Of a DNA stretch of 49,224 bases, positions 46,288-49,224 are shown in pieces. The notes beneath the pieces were generated by a model. It searched no databases. It had not been told where the DNA came from and worked only from the letters and a program-made list of their open reading frames with translations. This stretch comes from Candidatus Roizmanbacteria bacterium (GTDB lineage: Bacteria > Patescibacteriota > Microgenomatia > UBA1406 > GWC2-37-13). Numbering within the stretch: the first letter of the stretch is position 1; every line of letters starts with the position of its first letter. The translations under genes and the position numbers were made by a program. The DNA is taken from positions 1 through 49,224 of the forward strand of contig JACOYT010000020.1 in the NCBI GenBank assembly GCA_016181725.1, in the 5' to 3' direction.

Positions 46288-46418
46288 CCGCGCATAGAAC
46301 GAGGAACATTGAACAGAGAACATGGAATTGTTTCCCGATATTCTGTATTCGGTATTCAACGTTCCCCGTTCTCTGTTCTAAATTCTTCAGAATCATCATT
46401 AACTGTCTTTTTTAATTT

Positions 46419-46446
46419 AGGGTTCGAATCCTTCCCCCTGGACCCA
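46419..46446 (+). pseudogene. tRNA 3'-end-like remnant (T arm + acceptor-like), also first cassette boundary
   Basis: GGGTTCGAATCCTTCCCCCTGGACCCA; no upstream cloverleaf halves. Confidence 0.45.
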
Positions 46447-46480
46447 GTATTTTAGTCACATAAATCTCCTTGCGCAAAGA

Positions 46481-46503
46481 GACGTTCGAACCTTTTTGAT
46501 ATA
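46481..46503 (+). repeat. Cassette 5' repeat copy 1 (includes -10-like TATAAT overlap)
   Basis: GACGTTCGAACCTTTTTGATATA, identical to 47077-47099. Confidence 0.95.
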
Positions 46504-46511
46504 ATTTCTCC

Positions 46512-46985
46512 ATGAAAATAAGAAGGGCTGATTTAAATGACAAAAATCAACTCAAATACCTACTCCAAGGTTTTTATCTAGACGATAAAAAAAGATTTTC
46601 AAAACAGCTTCAAAAATGGGAAAAATATAAGAACGACCAAGATGTTATTGAAGCTACTTCAACTAATTATTTAAACGATCAAAAATATATTGTTTACGTT
46701 GCAGAAAAAGATAATAACTTAATAGGTTATATCGTAGGAGAAGTAAAAGACAAACCTCATAAAGTATACGATAAGGAAGGATATGTCCAAGATTGGTTTG
46801 TTCAAGAAGAATATAGAGAACAAAATATAGGAAAACTCCTATTCGATATTTTAATAAAAGAGTTCAAAAGATTGAACTGTACACATATTGCCCTTGATTC
46901 TTTTGTTGAAAATAAAAGAGCAATTGATATTTACCATAAAATGGGATTCAAGAACAGACTTTTAGTATTAAGAAAAGAGATGTAA
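46512..46985 (+). CDS. GNAT family N-acetyltransferase
   Basis: 157 aa; IGYIVGEVKDKP…VQEEYREQNIGKLLFDILIKEFKRLNCTHIALDSFVENKRAIDIYHKMGFK. Confidence 0.93.
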   Translation: MKIRRADLNDKNQLKYLLQGFYLDDKKRFSKQLQKWEKYKNDQDVIEATSTNYLNDQKYIVYVAEKDNNLIGYIVGEVKDKPHKVYDKEGYVQDWFVQEEYREQNIGKLLFDILIKEFKRLNCTHIALDSFVENKRAIDIYHKMGFKNRLLVLRKEM

Positions 46986-47095
46986 AAAGTTCTAACGTCC
47001 CTTCGGTAAACTCAGGACAAGCCTCCACGTGCCTGGACCCGCTCTTTTTAGCCTCAAAAATACAGCCTGGGACGTGGACGTTCGAACCTTTTTGA
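46986..47095. repeat. attC-like imperfect palindromic inter-cassette element with 5' repeat copy 2 (47077-47099)
   Basis: GTTCTAACGTCC…CTCCACGTGCCTGGACCC … CAGCCTGGGACGTGGACGTTCGAAC. Confidence 0.7.
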
Positions 47096-47107
47096 TATAC
47101 TTTTACT

Positions 47108-47875
47108 ATGGATTTAGAGCCAAAGCCGAGGGATATTATCACTGTAATAGATGAATTAACAGAGAAAGCAATAAAGAGTGGTGAGTTAGTTGAGACACCA
47201 TTTGCAACATTTCGATTCCCATATCTTTCTGATCCGAGATTTCTGAAATCCCCCTTTAGAGATGAAATTTTAAAGATAGGAGTACCAGAAATGACTGTCG
47301 GGGCTACCAAAAAAGCAGTTGAAGAATTGACGATAAAAGACAAATTAGAAATAACCACACTTATACCTGAGTTCGATCCTAATGGTAACTATAAAGGAGG
47401 ACAGGCCATCTTCCCTTCACGTGTAGAGATTTATTTCTATCCATATAGTACAAATCTCGTAGAAGGAATGAGGCTAACAGCAAGAACAGTGGGTCACGAG
47501 CTTAACCATTGCGCACGACTCAAAAAAAGAGGACATGGGACAACATTACTTGATGATATTGTGTCCGAAGGATTAGCGGTATATTATGAGGAACACTGGG
47601 GTGGTGAATATTTACGAACTGTCCAAGGACACAATCTTACTGAGGAGCAGATTGTAGAGGAATTTGAAAAAGCAAAACCGTTAATCGATTCTGAAGATTA
47701 TGACGCTGACTCGTGGAGATGGGGAACTGGGGGCGCACACCCAAAGCAAACCATCTATTCCTTAGGGACTAGGTTAGTAGAGCGATTCTTTCAAAATAAC
47801 CCTAAAACAACGATGCGTGAGGCTGTTAGAATGAAAAGTAAAAGAATTCTAAAAGGGAGCGGACTTCAACTTTGA
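47108..47875 (+). CDS. Putative Zn-dependent protease, DUF2268-like (HELNH motif)
   Basis: 255 aa; ARTVGHELNHCARLKKRGHGTTLLDDIVSEGLAVYYEE. Confidence 0.75.
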   Translation: MDLEPKPRDIITVIDELTEKAIKSGELVETPFATFRFPYLSDPRFLKSPFRDEILKIGVPEMTVGATKKAVEELTIKDKLEITTLIPEFDPNGNYKGGQAIFPSRVEIYFYPYSTNLVEGMRLTARTVGHELNHCARLKKRGHGTTLLDDIVSEGLAVYYEEHWGGEYLRTVQGHNLTEEQIVEEFEKAKPLIDSEDYDADSWRWGTGGAHPKQTIYSLGTRLVERFFQNNPKTTMREAVRMKSKRILKGSGLQL

Positions 47876-47879
47876 GCCT

Positions 47880-47913
47880 AAAAAGTTCGAACGTTCTCCA
47901 CGTGTCTGGACCA
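47880..47913 (+). repeat. Terminal cassette boundary half-site
   Basis: AAAAAGTTCGAACGTTCTCCACGTGTCTGGACC, similar to left half of 46986-47040. Confidence 0.7.
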
Positions 47914-47931
47914 TCTTTATCAACACCTACA

Positions 47932-49224
47932 TTAATCGCTAGATACTTTGCTTAGGATCTTTTCAAAGACGTTCGTGTAGGTAGAACTAACAGGACCTTT
48001 AATTAGTAATGAAAGATTCGCACCCTTAAGATATTTTCTTGCAACTTTTTGAACATCGTTACTGGTAACTTTGTCAATCTTATCTGAGATTTGAGCGGGC
48101 GATAGAATTCGTCTTTCAAGGAATTGTTGACTGGCATAAAAATTCGCTAATGCGTCGGGAGATTCCAAAGAAAAAATTAAATCTGCCTGTCCTTTTATTT
48201 TTGCCTCGCTTAGTTCTTTATTAGTTACTTTTTCTCTTTTAAGAGAATTCAATTCGAAAATAATTATCTCTAATGCTTTCTCTATGTTTTCTGTTGAAAA
48301 TCCTCCTTGAATATAAAACAATCCGGTGTCTGAGAATGACCAATTATCCGTCCATACAGAGTAGGCAATTCCTAAGTCATAAACAAGTTTATGAATGAGT
48401 CTCGAACTTACCCCTCTGCTTAATATATCAGCGAGAAGCAAAGTTGGAAAATAATCTACATGCTTATAGGATACACCCGTAACAAAACCCAGAATTAGTT
48501 GATTCTGTTTTGATTTGGATGGAATAATTCTTACTCGCGTTTTTTTTTGTTTGAAGACCGGTTTCTTAACTATTAAGATTTTTGGATTACTCTGAATCTT
48601 TCCAATGCTCTTCAAAACCTGTTCTTTTACTTTTATGGAAGAAAGATTACCGATAACCGAAATTACCATATTTTCCGGTGTGTATAAATTTTTCATGTAC
48701 TCTTGCAATTTAACTTTAGAAATTGTGTCTATTGTTTTTCTCTCACCGAGCGTAGACCGTCCAGGCCATTGACTCTTACCCCACACCCATTCCATCCATA
48801 AGTCCATAATTTCTACCTCTGGATTATCTTCCTTACGTTTTAATTCCTCCAGTACAATCATTTTCTCTTTTTCGATAGCCTTATTTTCGAGTATGGAATG
48901 AAATAGTATCTCGGTGAGATAATCAAATGCAACTTGGGGCTGTTTGTCGGGAACTTTTGTGTAATATACAACATACTCCTTATCAGTCCGCGCTCCACTT
49001 CGTCCACCAAATTTCTCTATGTATTCCACCAGTTTTTTTGATGATGGAAATCGCTTAGTTCCTTCAAACAACATGTGTTCTAAAAAATGAGCTAATCCCG
49101 CTGTATTCTCTGTCTCATATCGTGATCCAGCTCCAACATAAAAATATACGCAAAGAGATTTCACCCATGAAATATGCTGGACAATAACTGTAACTTTATT
49201 GGTTAGTGTAAATTTCTTAAAGTT
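47932..49224 (-). CDS. M16 family zinc peptidase (pitrilysin/processing-peptidase-like), 5' end truncated by window
   Basis: Inverted Zn motif HFLEH; reading frame continues past listed start as NFKKFTLTNKVTVIVQHISWVKSLCVYFYVGAGSRYE to window edge. Confidence 0.93.
   Translation of the reverse strand, partial: NFKKFTLTNKVTVIVQHISWVKSLCVYFYVGAGSRYETENTAGLAHFLEHMLFEGTKRFPSSKKLVEYIEKFGGRSGARTDKEYVVYYTKVPDKQPQVAFDYLTEILFHSILENKAIEKEKMIVLEELKRKEDNPEVEIMDLWMEWVWGKSQWPGRSTLGERKTIDTISKVKLQEYMKNLYTPENMVISVIGNLSSIKVKEQVLKSIGKIQSNPKILIVKKPVFKQKKTRVRIIPSKSKQNQLILGFVTGVSYKHVDYFPTLLLADILSRGVSSRLIHKLVYDLGIAYSVWTDNWSFSDTGLFYIQGGFSTENIEKALEIIIFELNSLKREKVTNKELSEAKIKGQADLIFSLESPDALANFYASQQFLERRILSPAQISDKIDKVTSNDVQKVARKYLKGANLSLLIKGPVSSTYTNVFEKILSKVSSD

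Noticed and set aside
46290-46400. Second tRNA or structured RNA in the GAAC-rich palindromic spacer after tRNA-Glu
   Set aside because: Words pair only imperfectly and match the low-complexity spacer style seen elsewhere; no cloverleaf.
46415-47913. Canonical class-type integron
   Set aside because: No intI, no attI and the GTTCGAAC-type core departs from the GTTRRRY/RYYYAAC consensus; kept only as integron-like.

Overview
Chromosomal segment of a reduced-genome bacterium, probably Candidate Phyla Radiation/Patescibacteria and Microgenomates-like (inferred from gene content and gene order, not proven). It carries a long tuf-S10-spc-alpha ribosomal operon (tuf to rpsI, about 7.7-26.2 kb). 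Flanking it are envelope genes (GT-C and GT2/GT4 glycosyltransferases, hexapeptide acyltransferase, VanW-like protein, membrane-anchored solute-binding protein, baseplate-J-like membrane protein, sortase, PBP1A-type synthase), information and nucleotide genes (UvrD-PD-(D/E)XK helicase, serS, class I lysS, greA, guaA, guaB, pyrF, RdgB/HAM1), a tRNA-Glu and a truncated M16 peptidase. The strongest unusual signals are: (1) a textbook four-segment transcription attenuator with a 26-codon leader ORF in front of an MFS transporter, the whole unit bracketed by near-identical palindromic repeats; (2) a PaaX-C/Cas2-fold gene inserted between rpsJ and rplC and bracketed by 17-bp perfect inverted repeats; (3) two small single-gene cassettes after tRNA-Glu that share 23-bp 5' repeats and attC-like imperfect palindromic boundaries; (4) a second uORF plus terminator-like leader before rplC; (5) a large GC-rich structured element between rpsQ and rplN. 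No homology or folding software was run; product calls come from reading the translated sequences.
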